From Roseiconus nitratireducens (lineage in GTDB: Bacteria; Planctomycetota; Planctomycetia; Pirellulales; Pirellulaceae), in assembly GCF_008629675.1 (NCBI RefSeq), contig NZ_VWOX01000010.1:281787-345786 (forward strand): 64,000 nt of DNA, read 5' to 3'. The stretch's first letter is position 1. Each line of letters starts with the position of its first letter. Made by a program: the position numbers and the translations under genes. Shown in pieces: positions 40,898 to 49,805 of the stretch. The notes below the pieces were generated by a model. The model saw only the letters and a program-made list of their open reading frames with translations. It did not search any database and was not told the origin of the DNA.

Positions 40898-41091
40898 AGT
40901 GGCCTCGAATCACCAGCAGCGTGTTGACGCAACGCTTCATCCGCTAGCTGATCGAGTCGGCCTTCACGGGCGTCACGCTCAATACGCTCGTCAAACTGCT
41001 TCGCGTCGAACTCCAGGAACCACTCGCGAAATTTCGCCATCTGATCGGGTGGCAATTCGGCAACTCGTTCTTCCAGGTCTTTTAGCGTCAT
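40894..41091 (-). CDS. Antitoxin partner of the RelE-type toxin
   Basis: The 65-residue protein has 'MTLKDLEERVAELPPDQMAK' and 'FDERIERDAREGRLDQLADE', matching small helical antitoxins that precede RelE-like toxins and end in the 'GKLD-LA-EAL' motif. It is translationally coupled to the toxin. Upstream of the ATG is GAGGA at about 9 bases. Confidence 0.8.
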   Translation of the reverse strand: MTLKDLEERVAELPPDQMAKFREWFLEFDAKQFDERIERDAREGRLDQLADEALRQHAAGDSRPL

Positions 41092-41202
41092 TGAATCAAT
41101 GTCCTCGGGTCTGATCTCGCTCGACGTGCAATTCGCGAACTCAGCGAACGTTATTTCCGCGATCAGCCCCATTTTAACCTTCACCAGACCCCAGTCCAAC
41201 TC

Positions 41203-41703
41203 ATGCAAAAGTTCGTTGACCGCCACGGTCGTGTTTGGATCGTCGACATCGACAACACCACGCTTCGCCGCGTCAAAACGCTCACCGGTGTTCGCTTGCT
41301 GGACGCGGTCGATGGGGATCTGATTCCCCAGATGACGGAAGACTTTCTGCTTCTCGGAGAAGTCCTGTTCGCGGTCTGCAAGCCGCAAGCTGACAAAGAC
41401 TCCGTCAACCAGGAAGCATTCGAGTCGGGGCTGTCCGGCGACTGCCTCACCGAAGCACGCAACTCGCTTGTCGAAGCGTTGTTGGACTTCCTCCCGGAGG
41501 ACCAACGCCGTCTGCTCGCGAAAGCGGTGACGCATCAACGCGAGGTGACGGCACGCGGGATGGAGATGCTGCATCGCAAGCTGGACGATCCGACGCTGGC
41601 CGACAAGATGGTCGCGGAGCTCCAAGCAAATCTGGAGGTGCCAGGCTTGAACGCGAAATCTATCACCTCGCCGGTATCCTCGGCGTCGACCCCGGCCCGT
41701 TAA
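41203..41703 (+). CDS. Tail assembly chaperone
   Basis: The 166-residue protein has 'RRVKTLTGVRLLDAVDGDLI' and 'PEDQRRLLAKAVTHQREVTA', the size, composition and position (tail tube, chaperone, tape measure) of siphophage tail assembly chaperones. Its last about 20 residues (SITSPVSSASTPAR) look unlike protein, while the -1 frame continues into a good helical ORF. This suggests a frameshift as in lambda G/GT. Confidence 0.75.
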   Translation: MQKFVDRHGRVWIVDIDNTTLRRVKTLTGVRLLDAVDGDLIPQMTEDFLLLGEVLFAVCKPQADKDSVNQEAFESGLSGDCLTEARNSLVEALLDFLPEDQRRLLAKAVTHQREVTARGMEMLHRKLDDPTLADKMVAELQANLEVPGLNAKSITSPVSSASTPAR

Positions 41704-41714
41704 CACTCCGTCAA

Positions 41715-41936
41715 ATGGTCTGGATGGCCAACGCTCGCCGTCAACACGATTGGCAATTGGCCAGCACGATCGTCTGGATCACCGCCGAAGTCAATCGCGA
41801 TCGCAAACGCCGCCGCAAGCCCTTCAAGCCTGACGACTTCAACCCCTGTGTCACCACCAAAACGGCTCCCGCAAAAGCATCCGTCGAACAAGTCGCGGGC
41901 CTTCTCGGTGCCAAGTTCCATCCTTCTAGCAACTAG
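41715..41936 (+). CDS. Second tail-chaperone ORF, probably expressed by -1 frameshift
   Basis: From its first ATG the ORF gives 73 residues (MVWMANARRQHDWQLAST...). The same frame is open upstream and encodes 'LEREIYHLAGILGVDPGPLT' then LRQ from about 41646, which has no start codon but looks like genuine protein. This fits a T-type extension fused to the preceding chaperone. No textbook slippery heptamer was found. The stop lies in a 14-base tandem duplication (41922-41950). Confidence 0.65.
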   Translation: MVWMANARRQHDWQLASTIVWITAEVNRDRKRRRKPFKPDDFNPCVTTKTAPAKASVEQVAGLLGAKFHPSSN

Positions 41937-41959
41937 CTTCTAGCAACTAGCCACTCTCA

Positions 41960-44900
41960 ATGTCCCAAGTCCGTGCCGGAGCCGCCTTCGTCGAACTAAC
42001 GCTGAAGAACTCAGCGCTCGTTAAAGGTCTGCGCCAAGCACAGAAGCAACTCAGCTCGTTCGCATCATCGACCACGATGTTGGGCACGAAGTTAACCGGA
42101 CTCGGCGTTGCAATGGCTGCACCACTGGGAGCCGGCATTCAGAAGTTCGCCGAATACGACGACGCAATTCGCCAAGTCGCCGCCGTGACCGGAGCCACTG
42201 GCGATGCTTTTGATCGACTCAATGCCAAAGCCAAGCAACTCGGCGCATCAACAAGTTTCACCGCTGTTGAAGTGGCGAACCTTATGACTGAGCTTGGTCG
42301 CGCGGGTTTCAATCCAAAACAGATTGAAGCGATGACCGCGTCGGTGATGAACCTTGGACGTGCGACTGGAACCGACGCCACAGTTTCGTCAGGCATCATG
42401 GCCGCAACGATTCGCCAATTCGGAATGGAAGCCGGAGATGCGACACGTGTTGCTGATGGACTTACCGCCGCCGCGAACAAGTCGTTCAACACCGTCGAAG
42501 CTCTCGGTGAAGCATTGCAGTACGCTGGTCCCGTTGCTGCCGATGCCAACATGAGCCTTGAAGAAACGCTCGCGATCCTCGGTACGCTCGGCAACATGGG
42601 CATCCAAGGAAGTGAAGCCGGCACGGCGCTCCGACGACTCCTGACATTATCCGCTGCAGAGTCGCAGAAGTTCCAAGATGTGTTCGGGGTTGCAACGAAA
42701 GACGCTGCTGGCAACGCGCGACAGCTCACCGACATTCTTGGTGATGTGGCCCAGAGTGTTGCCGGTCTTGGAACCGCCGACAAAGCCGTCAAGTTCAACG
42801 AAGTGTTCGGCTTGCTCGGTATCACCGCAGCGTCCGCGATCGGCAAGACCGTCACCGACACGCGAGTGCTGCTCGGTGAACTAGAAGGAGCAGGCGGCAT
42901 CGCCAAGAGAACTGCCGAACAGATGGAATCAGGTCTGGGCGGAGCATTTCGAGTGTTGGCGAGTTCCTTTGAAGCTGTCCGCATCGCAATCGGCGAAGCC
43001 CTCGAGAAGCCGATCAAGCGTCTCACGGAAAACCTTTCATCGGCCGCATCCGCCATCACCGACTGGATTGGCGAAAACAAGCGAGCCGTTCAAATCGCCG
43101 CCTTGGTCGCGGTCGGTGTTGTTGCAGCGGGAGCCGCACTACTCACGATCGGATCCGCAGCCGCGGCAGCCTCCGTCGCGGTCGGTGGTCTGCTCGGTAT
43201 CTTCTCCGCGATCGGCACCGTAGTCGGCATGGCGGGAACCGCAGTCGCCGCGTTGCTCTCGCCGATCGGACTCGTCGTCGCCGGCATCGCAGGCCTTGGC
43301 ATCTATCTCGCCAAAACATCCGGCTTGCTCACTCGCGTCTCGGCCTTCTTCAAGACCGCGTTCGCCCAGATCGCGGTCGATTCGCAAGCCGCCTTCAAAT
43401 CGATCGCCGCATCATTGGCAGCGGGCGACATCACGGGAGCGGCCAAAGTGATGTGGGCTTACCTGCGAGGTCTCTGGAAACAAGGCGTCGCAGCAATCTC
43501 AGATACCTGGGATCAGCTCTCTTCCAGCCTCGACGGATTCGCTGGTGGATTGCTGACCGCCGTTGGCAGTTTGCTGCGAAGCACACTCGCCTGGGCCAAC
43601 GAAAACCGAACCGCGATCCTCACCGCCGTCGCCGGGTTCGCTGCCATGAAAGTTGCCGCGACCGGAGTCGGTACCGCGATGATCGCTCTCAAAGGTATCA
43701 CGTTCGGACTTTCAGTCGCGTCAAAAACACTCGCCGCAAGTTGGATCGTCTTAAAAGCGGTCGGCACCGGCATCAAAGCCATCTTCCTTGGTCTGGTCGC
43801 CGTCAAGAAGATCAACATCGCGTTGGCCGGAGTCTACGCAGCCGTCACCGGCGGCCTATCCGGCGCGTTCGGCCTACTCACCGGAGCGATTAGTGCTGCG
43901 GCCGGAGCGATGGCATTACTATTCTCGCCGATCGGTCTAGTTGTCGCCGGAGTCGCCGCACTCGGTGCTTACTTCCTCTACACATCGGGTGCGATCGGCA
44001 GCTCGATCGAGTTCCTCAAGGGCGCGTTCCAAAAACTCAAAGCCGACACGATGGCCGCGTTCGGAGCGATCGCCAACGCGTTGAAAGCAGGCGACATCAA
44101 CGCTGCCGTCGATGTGCTCTGGTCCTACATCAAACTGCAGTGGACCAAAGGAACAACGTGGCTCTCCAGCATGTGGGCACAATTCACCGCGTACCTTTCT
44201 GACGCCTGGGGCGACGCCGTCTACAAACTGGCCGATCAATTGATCCAAGGTTTCGGTGGACTGCGAGCGATTTGGAACGCCACGGTCGCATATCTCGCCG
44301 ATGGTTGGACCATTCTCACATCCGCCGTTCAAAAAGGCTGGAATCACACAGTCGGATTCCTTAAGAAAGGTTTTCTCCGGCTTCATGAATTGGTCGACAT
44401 CGCGGGCGATGTTGCCATCCAAATCGGTGGCGTGCTTGTCAATGCACTCGCCGGCGTCGAAGGTGCCTGGGTCGAAACGATCGACTACCTCGCCGATTCG
44501 TGGGCGGTGTTCGTCGGTGAAGTCCGCAAGATGTGGAACAGCACCGTCGGCTTCCTTCGCAAAGCATGGGTCAAACTCAAGTCGCTCTTCGACGACGACA
44601 TCAACGTCGAAGCCGAAGTCCGCCGCATCGACGCCGAAACCAACGCCAACAACACGGCCGAAGAACGCAAACGACAAACCGCGATCGCCGGTCGAGCCGA
44701 ACGTCGCCGCCAACGTAAAGCGGAAATCGAAGCGAACCGAAAGGCGATGCAGGAAGATCTGCAACGTCAACTCGATGAGCGTCGAAAGTCACGCGAAGGC
44801 CAAGACATCGACGCCGACTTCGCCGCGATCGACGCTGACACCAACCAACAAAACGCAGACGTCGACGCCGAGCGTGATCGCCAGCTCAACGACAACGCTC

Positions 44901-45934
44901 AAGCGAACGAGCAACGTGTCGCTGACACCGAAAAGTTCACGACCGGTGTCCGCGACACGCTCGATCGGATGCGACGACAATCCAAAGCCGATGCCGCCGC
45001 GAAACGAGCCGAGCGATCGCTCGCCGAAGCCGATCGCCAATCAAAGGTCGCCGAGGCCGAAGCCGACTTCCAAGCCGCTGTCGACAAAGCCAACGCTCTC
45101 AAGCCGGCCGACAACGATCAACCAGCCGACGCCGACAACGAAAACCCGTCAGTCTCCAACGATCTGGCCGCCGCGATCGCCGAAGCCAAAGCCTCGCTCG
45201 AAGCCGCTCAAGCCGGAATGCCAAATGCCGATGAAAACGGCAACCCGGTCGCTGCCAACGAGCGGATCGAAAAGCTGCAGGCCGGCATCGCCGCAATGGA
45301 AGCCAAAGCCGCCGCAATTGCCGAGCGAGCCAACCCAAACGGCAAACTCAAACTGCCACCGGCGAAGCTTGAAGATGACGCCGTTGCACTGAAACTCGAT
45401 CGCGAAGCCAAAGCCTCGATCGATGACTTTGCTGGGAAAGACGTCGGCGAACAATCCAACGAATCAGTCACCGGCAAATTCGATTCACGCGGCCTTAATT
45501 TCGGCAGCGGTGCTCGACGCATCGAACCACTCGCGCTCGATCCGCCAGTCGAGAAAGACAGACCGGTCGAGATCGATCAAGAACCCGAAGTGATCGTCGC
45601 TCCGCAACTGGTCATCGAAGCTGAGGCCGTCGAGCCAGAACACAACGAGATCGTCGAAGAGCCAGTTGCCGAACCTGAACCCACAATCGACGAAGCCCCC
45701 ACCGGCAGTCTCGACTCTGGTCTGCAACAAATCAACGCGCGACTCATCGCCATCGGTCAACACTTGATGAAGTCCAACGAACTGCTGGCCGCCGGCAGTG
45801 GCGGACTTGATCCAACCGGCGAACGATCCGGTCTCGGTCTAAGCGAAGACGTTCAGCGTGCCATCGTCGAGACCGCCCAGAACACTCGCAAGCTGGCTGA
45901 GCGCTCGGGCGGCCACGGGTTGATCTTCACCTAA
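41960..45934 (+). CDS. Tail tape measure protein
   Basis: The 1324-residue protein sets tail length. The N-terminal 300 residues match the TP901-type tape measure core ('FDRLNAKAKQLGASTSFTAV', 'NLMTELGRAGFNPKQIEAM', 'MSLEETLAILGTLGNMGIQG', 'GTALRRLLTLSA'). Two hydrophobic helical blocks (about residues 370-450 and 560-680) follow. A long charged Ala/Glu/Lys/Arg coiled region (about 890-1150) and a Pro/Glu-rich end complete it. At the family's usual proportions it implies a siphovirus-like tail of roughly 200 nm, which is a rule-of-thumb inference. Confidence 0.93.
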   Translation: MSQVRAGAAFVELTLKNSALVKGLRQAQKQLSSFASSTTMLGTKLTGLGVAMAAPLGAGIQKFAEYDDAIRQVAAVTGATGDAFDRLNAKAKQLGASTSFTAVEVANLMTELGRAGFNPKQIEAMTASVMNLGRATGTDATVSSGIMAATIRQFGMEAGDATRVADGLTAAANKSFNTVEALGEALQYAGPVAADANMSLEETLAILGTLGNMGIQGSEAGTALRRLLTLSAAESQKFQDVFGVATKDAAGNARQLTDILGDVAQSVAGLGTADKAVKFNEVFGLLGITAASAIGKTVTDTRVLLGELEGAGGIAKRTAEQMESGLGGAFRVLASSFEAVRIAIGEALEKPIKRLTENLSSAASAITDWIGENKRAVQIAALVAVGVVAAGAALLTIGSAAAAASVAVGGLLGIFSAIGTVVGMAGTAVAALLSPIGLVVAGIAGLGIYLAKTSGLLTRVSAFFKTAFAQIAVDSQAAFKSIAASLAAGDITGAAKVMWAYLRGLWKQGVAAISDTWDQLSSSLDGFAGGLLTAVGSLLRSTLAWANENRTAILTAVAGFAAMKVAATGVGTAMIALKGITFGLSVASKTLAASWIVLKAVGTGIKAIFLGLVAVKKINIALAGVYAAVTGGLSGAFGLLTGAISAAAGAMALLFSPIGLVVAGVAALGAYFLYTSGAIGSSIEFLKGAFQKLKADTMAAFGAIANALKAGDINAAVDVLWSYIKLQWTKGTTWLSSMWAQFTAYLSDAWGDAVYKLADQLIQGFGGLRAIWNATVAYLADGWTILTSAVQKGWNHTVGFLKKGFLRLHELVDIAGDVAIQIGGVLVNALAGVEGAWVETIDYLADSWAVFVGEVRKMWNSTVGFLRKAWVKLKSLFDDDINVEAEVRRIDAETNANNTAEERKRQTAIAGRAERRRQRKAEIEANRKAMQEDLQRQLDERRKSREGQDIDADFAAIDADTNQQNADVDAERDRQLNDNAQANEQRVADTEKFTTGVRDTLDRMRRQSKADAAAKRAERSLAEADRQSKVAEAEADFQAAVDKANALKPADNDQPADADNENPSVSNDLAAAIAEAKASLEAAQAGMPNADENGNPVAANERIEKLQAGIAAMEAKAAAIAERANPNGKLKLPPAKLEDDAVALKLDREAKASIDDFAGKDVGEQSNESVTGKFDSRGLNFGSGARRIEPLALDPPVEKDRPVEIDQEPEVIVAPQLVIEAEAVEPEHNEIVEEPVAEPEPTIDEAPTGSLDSGLQQINARLIAIGQHLMKSNELLAAGSGGLDPTGERSGLGLSEDVQRAIVETAQNTRKLAERSGGHGLIFT

Positions 45935-46725
45935 TGAGCATCTCCGCCGGCGGATACGACTTCGCAGTCGCAGCTCTCTCGCCCAAAGCCACTCGTGGCA
46001 TGCAAACCTCGGACACCGTTTCGTACGTCGCCAGCAACGGAGGCATCGTCGACCCGCCCGCGGCAGCCGACGCTTTGCTGCAACACTTCAAAACCAATCA
46101 CCCTGAATCGATTCCGTTCCTGCGAATCGACGCCGAACACATCAACGAGAAATTCGCTCTCGTCACCGCCAACCAAAACGAAACCAAGCTCGATCCGGTT
46201 TCGTTCAACACGACCGGCGCGACGACGCACATCAATCAATCACTGCTGACGCGAGGCATCTTTGCCGCTCCCGGCAAGACCGCACCGAACTACCGAGGAG
46301 CGATCGGCGTCAGCGATTCAGGTGTCGCCGGCGTCGACATCACCGTGCCTGCTTTCGAGTTCTCGGTCCGCAAGAAGTTTGAGTGGGTTTCGACCTCATA
46401 CCTGTTGGCCGTCGTCGCCATGACCGGCCGGACCAACAGCGGCTCGTGGTCGATCTTCGGCCCCGGCGAAGCGTTGTTCCTTGGTGGAGAAGGGGGCGAG
46501 GACGACAACAACTGGGTCGACATCACCTATCACTTCGCCGCCCGACCCAATCAACCCAACTTACAACTTGGCAACATCGGCACCGTCAACAAACGAGGCT
46601 GGGATTACTTGTGGGTCAAGCACGACGAAGAGGTCGTCGGCGACCGCGTCCTGCAAACCCCGGCGGCAGCCTACGTCGAGCAGGTGTATCCCGAAGGCAA
46701 CTTTTACGCTCTAGGAATCTCTTAG
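45934..46725 (+). CDS. Distal tail / baseplate hypothetical protein
   Basis: The 263-residue protein directly follows the tape measure (TAATG overlap), the place of distal-tail proteins. It has a beta-rich pattern ('FAAPGKTAPNYRGAIGVSD', 'YHFAARPNQPNLQLGN', 'KRGWDYLWVKHDEEV'). The 'GWDYLWV' segment resembles planctomycete phage proteins of unknown function. Confidence 0.65.
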   Translation: MSISAGGYDFAVAALSPKATRGMQTSDTVSYVASNGGIVDPPAAADALLQHFKTNHPESIPFLRIDAEHINEKFALVTANQNETKLDPVSFNTTGATTHINQSLLTRGIFAAPGKTAPNYRGAIGVSDSGVAGVDITVPAFEFSVRKKFEWVSTSYLLAVVAMTGRTNSGSWSIFGPGEALFLGGEGGEDDNNWVDITYHFAARPNQPNLQLGNIGTVNKRGWDYLWVKHDEEVVGDRVLQTPAAAYVEQVYPEGNFYALGIS

Positions 46726-49251
46726 TTGGCCAGACGTGTTCGACCCGGCGACAGTCTCAACATCACCGCGGTCGAATACAACCGACTGTTGGCAGCGGCC
46801 GAGGCAGCGCACCGCAACCGACTCCCCGGCGGAGCAGGTCCGCGTACGCATCTGCGAAACGCATCGACCGTTCGCGTTCACAATAAATCGGCTGCTCTCG
46901 TTCCGATCGGCGGCATCGTCGGTTTCGAATCACCGATCACCGATCCGGAAGCCGGCCCCGTTGAACTGGCCCGCTTCGTCCGCGACGCCACGATCGAAAC
47001 GGCGCTGCCCACCAAAGACGAACACACCGGCCGCTTCGGAGTCGCCATCGAGCCGATCCGCGAAAACGAGGTCGGCCGAGTCGTCTTTGACGGCATCGTC
47101 GCCGCCCAAGTTGACATCAGCCAAACTTGGCACCGCTTCGCCGACGTGGCCGAATCCGGCGGCGATACATTGCAATCCAAGCCCGACGGATCAGCCCAGA
47201 TCCTCTGGCGGAAGTACAACACCACCACCGGCAAACAATGGGCGATCGTCCGCGTCGGCCGCCCCGCCGATCCGGTCTATCTGGTCAAGGTACCCGCCGG
47301 CGGCATCGCAGCCCGTCGCGGAGTCCGAACCGGCGCGGCCGATTGTGACCTGTTCGAACTCGACACCGAAGGCGAGATCGCACCGGTCGTTGATCCCGCC
47401 GGCGCAACCGTCCGCATCACCGCTCGCAATCATTCCGCTCAACGCATCCGCGGCCCGATCGCTGGCAGCGGCGAAGACCAATACCTCGTCGTCACCTTCG
47501 ACGGCCGCCGCTCGTGGGTCATCGATCCACCAAAACAGACGCTGCTATGCAAACCGACCAAGCGACTCAAAGCCAAGTCCTGGGGCACCGCTCGCGAACT
47601 CCGCTTTGACGGAACACGCTGGCGAGCGATCGGCGTCCGCGTCGCAGTTTACAACGTCTGCGATTACGCACTCCTCGCATCGCAACAGATCATTTGTCAC
47701 TTCCACGAGGACACCGGCGATTATGTAACGATCGGATGCCGGTGCTGTGACGGCAGCAGTTCGTCCAGCTCGTCATCATCATCGGGCAGCTCATCATCGA
47801 GTGTTTCGTCTTCTTCCAGTTCCTCGTCTTCATCATCCAGCAGCCCATCAAGCAGTAGTAGCTCGTCGGTCAGCAGCAGTTCATCGAGCGGTTCTTCGCT
47901 GAGCAGCAGTTCGCTGAGCAGTTCGAGCGTAAGCAGTCTCTCATCAAGCTCCAGCAGTTCGCCATCGTCGTCATCATCAAGCTCCGTATCATCCAGCTCC
48001 GCATCTTCGAGCCCATCGTCCTCAAGCGGAACATCAACAAGTAGCAAATCATCAAGCTCAGCATCGACCCAATCCAGCAGCGATAGTTCATCAAGTCAAT
48101 CGTCGATCTCAAGCAAGTCATCGCTCTCCAGCAAATCATCGTCATCGAGTGCGAGCAGCACGTCATCGGAAAGTTCAAGCTCAGATGCAAGCAGCAGCGA
48201 ATCGATCAGCTCAACAAGCGACTCGATCTCGGTAAGCGGATCGACAGAATCCGAATCATCCTCGTCTGGTTCCGCTTCCAGCCAATCCTCAGTCAGCGAA
48301 TCGTCCACATCCGAATCATCAGCCAGCGACAGCTCGCAATCGGATTCCCAATCAGCCTCGAGTGACTCACAAAGCGAATCCGCTAGCAGCGAATCACAAA
48401 GTGACTCTGAAAGCCAATCCGCAAGCCGATCCGATTCGGCACCATCCGAATCCTGGGAACCAAGCGGATCAACCGCCAGCAGCCATTCTGAATCCGAATC
48501 GACATCCGACTCCAATTCCGCCAGCCAATCGGACAGCGAATCCGCCAGTGATTCCGAAAGCACCTCGCCGCCCGAAAGCTCCGCATCGGACCAAAGCGAT
48601 GACAGCGGCTCGCCACCCGATGAAAGCGGCTCCGAATCACGCTATTGGTCAACCTCAGCCAGCTATCACTCGGCATCGTCCACCGGCAGCGGAAGTGAGA
48701 GTACGAGCGAAAGCACAAACACCAGCGAATCCGAATCAACCAGCGACGATTCCGATTCGGCATCTGATGACTCCGAATCCGACTCCGACGCATCACAATC
48801 CGACGCCTCCGATTCAGCCAACCCGCCCAGCACGTTCGACGGATCCTCGTCCGCCCACAGCGATAGCCAAAGCGAACCATCACACGACTCGCGATCTGAC
48901 GATAGTGACACGCCATCAGTCGACGATTCCGACTTCGACGCTAGCAGTGACTCCCGCGACGAAAGCGATTCCAACGCACAAAGCGGCAGCCGCGACGACA
49001 GCAACGAACCCTCTGTCGACGATCCCTCCGTCGACAGCCGCTCCGACGACGATTCTGGCGAACCACCTTCCGAAGACGAATCCACCGAAGAGCCGTCGCA
49101 CACCAGCAGCGCAGGGTCGAGCGAACCGTGCAACAGCACCTGGGTTTGGTCGTGCGGTTGGGAGCTAGTCGACAGTGATTGCGAAGACCCCGGTGAACCA
49201 CCCTCCAGCTCCGGAGCCTACGACGGCGAAGTCGCAGCGATGACCGCATGA
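46726..49251 (+). CDS. Serine-rich tail protein with long Ser / Ser-Asp-Glu region
   Basis: The 841-residue protein has a globular N-terminal about 340 residues (including 'GRFGVAIEPIRENEVGRVVF', 'PVYLVKVPAGGIAARRGVR', 'LLASQQIICHFHEDTGDYVT'). It then has about 460 residues that are nearly pure Ser at first (from CRCCDGSSSSS) and later Ser with Asp/Glu/Gln. A short Cys-containing cap (SEPCNSTWVWSCGWELVDSD) ends the protein. All six Ser codons are mixed, so the tract is maintained as protein rather than as a DNA microsatellite. It resembles surface adhesin stalks of the Ser-Asp or serine-rich-repeat type, which are O-glycosylated. It is followed directly by glycosyltransferase genes. TTG start 46726. 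Confidence 0.82.
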   Translation: MARRVRPGDSLNITAVEYNRLLAAAEAAHRNRLPGGAGPRTHLRNASTVRVHNKSAALVPIGGIVGFESPITDPEAGPVELARFVRDATIETALPTKDEHTGRFGVAIEPIRENEVGRVVFDGIVAAQVDISQTWHRFADVAESGGDTLQSKPDGSAQILWRKYNTTTGKQWAIVRVGRPADPVYLVKVPAGGIAARRGVRTGAADCDLFELDTEGEIAPVVDPAGATVRITARNHSAQRIRGPIAGSGEDQYLVVTFDGRRSWVIDPPKQTLLCKPTKRLKAKSWGTARELRFDGTRWRAIGVRVAVYNVCDYALLASQQIICHFHEDTGDYVTIGCRCCDGSSSSSSSSSSGSSSSSVSSSSSSSSSSSSSPSSSSSSSVSSSSSSGSSLSSSSLSSSSVSSLSSSSSSSPSSSSSSSVSSSSASSSPSSSSGTSTSSKSSSSASTQSSSDSSSSQSSISSKSSLSSKSSSSSASSTSSESSSSDASSSESISSTSDSISVSGSTESESSSSGSASSQSSVSESSTSESSASDSSQSDSQSASSDSQSESASSESQSDSESQSASRSDSAPSESWEPSGSTASSHSESESTSDSNSASQSDSESASDSESTSPPESSASDQSDDSGSPPDESGSESRYWSTSASYHSASSTGSGSESTSESTNTSESESTSDDSDSASDDSESDSDASQSDASDSANPPSTFDGSSSAHSDSQSEPSHDSRSDDSDTPSVDDSDFDASSDSRDESDSNAQSGSRDDSNEPSVDDPSVDSRSDDDSGEPPSEDESTEEPSHTSSAGSSEPCNSTWVWSCGWELVDSDCEDPGEPPSSSGAYDGEVAAMTA

Positions 49252-49805
49252 TCCACTGCCCGCACCTGACACCCAACAACGTTTGCGAAGTCGCCTCGGG
49301 CATGGCCGGCTGCCCAGCCAAAGTCACACCCGCCGCTTGCAACGCGTGCCAGAACGAATCTAACCCGCGAGCGATCAATGTCGTCACGATCGGGATGGCT
49401 TTGGTCAACAAGAAACGCCGCAAGCAAGACACGCGGGAACTGCACGCGATGCTCCGCAGCTACCTGCCCGATCGCCAGCCCGAACCGACAACGCTCAAGA
49501 TCGCCGACTACCGCCCAGGTCCCGGCAACGAACTCAAAAAGATGCTCGCCTGGTTCGCCCGGCCGAGCGAGTCCTGCAACTGCGACACCCGCGCCGACAC
49601 GATGAACGACTGGGGCGTCGAGGGCTGTTTGCAAAACATCGAAACGATCACGGATTGGTTACTTGAAGAAGCCGAAGCACGAGGCCTACCCCATGGAAGA
49701 TTCACCCGCACCATCGCCAAGTCACTCGTCACCACTGCCATTCGACGGTTCCAGAGAAAGTTCCCCGATGGTGCACCCGAGCCAGACGAGGATGATCACG
49801 CGTGA
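49248..49805 (+). CDS. Cysteine-containing hypothetical protein of the glycan cassette (copy 1)
   Basis: The 185-residue protein has a Cys-rich N-terminus (CPHLTPNNVCEVASGMAGCP, CNACQ) and a conserved C-terminal block 'GPGNELKKMLAWF', 'NDWGVEGCLQNIETITDWLL', 'TAIRRFQRKFPDG'. The same block recurs in the minus-strand gene at 62720, next to a second copy of the same glycosyltransferase-sulfotransferase gene. The N-terminal cysteines may bind metal. Function unknown; the linkage suggests a role in the glycan cassette or in tail assembly. Confidence 0.72.
   Translation: MIHCPHLTPNNVCEVASGMAGCPAKVTPAACNACQNESNPRAINVVTIGMALVNKKRRKQDTRELHAMLRSYLPDRQPEPTTLKIADYRPGPGNELKKMLAWFARPSESCNCDTRADTMNDWGVEGCLQNIETITDWLLEEAEARGLPHGRFTRTIAKSLVTTAIRRFQRKFPDGAPEPDEDDHA

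Noticed and set aside
44256..45392. 378-codon open frame inside the tape measure gene
   Set aside because: It is a +1 shadow of the charged coiled-coil segment, rich in Ser/Pro/Thr with no motif. The tape measure frame is continuous and convincing.
47751..49120. Ser-rich tract as a DNA microsatellite or assembly artefact
   Set aside because: All six serine codons are interspersed irregularly and Asp/Glu appear in a graded manner. The pattern is conserved at protein level rather than being a DNA repeat.
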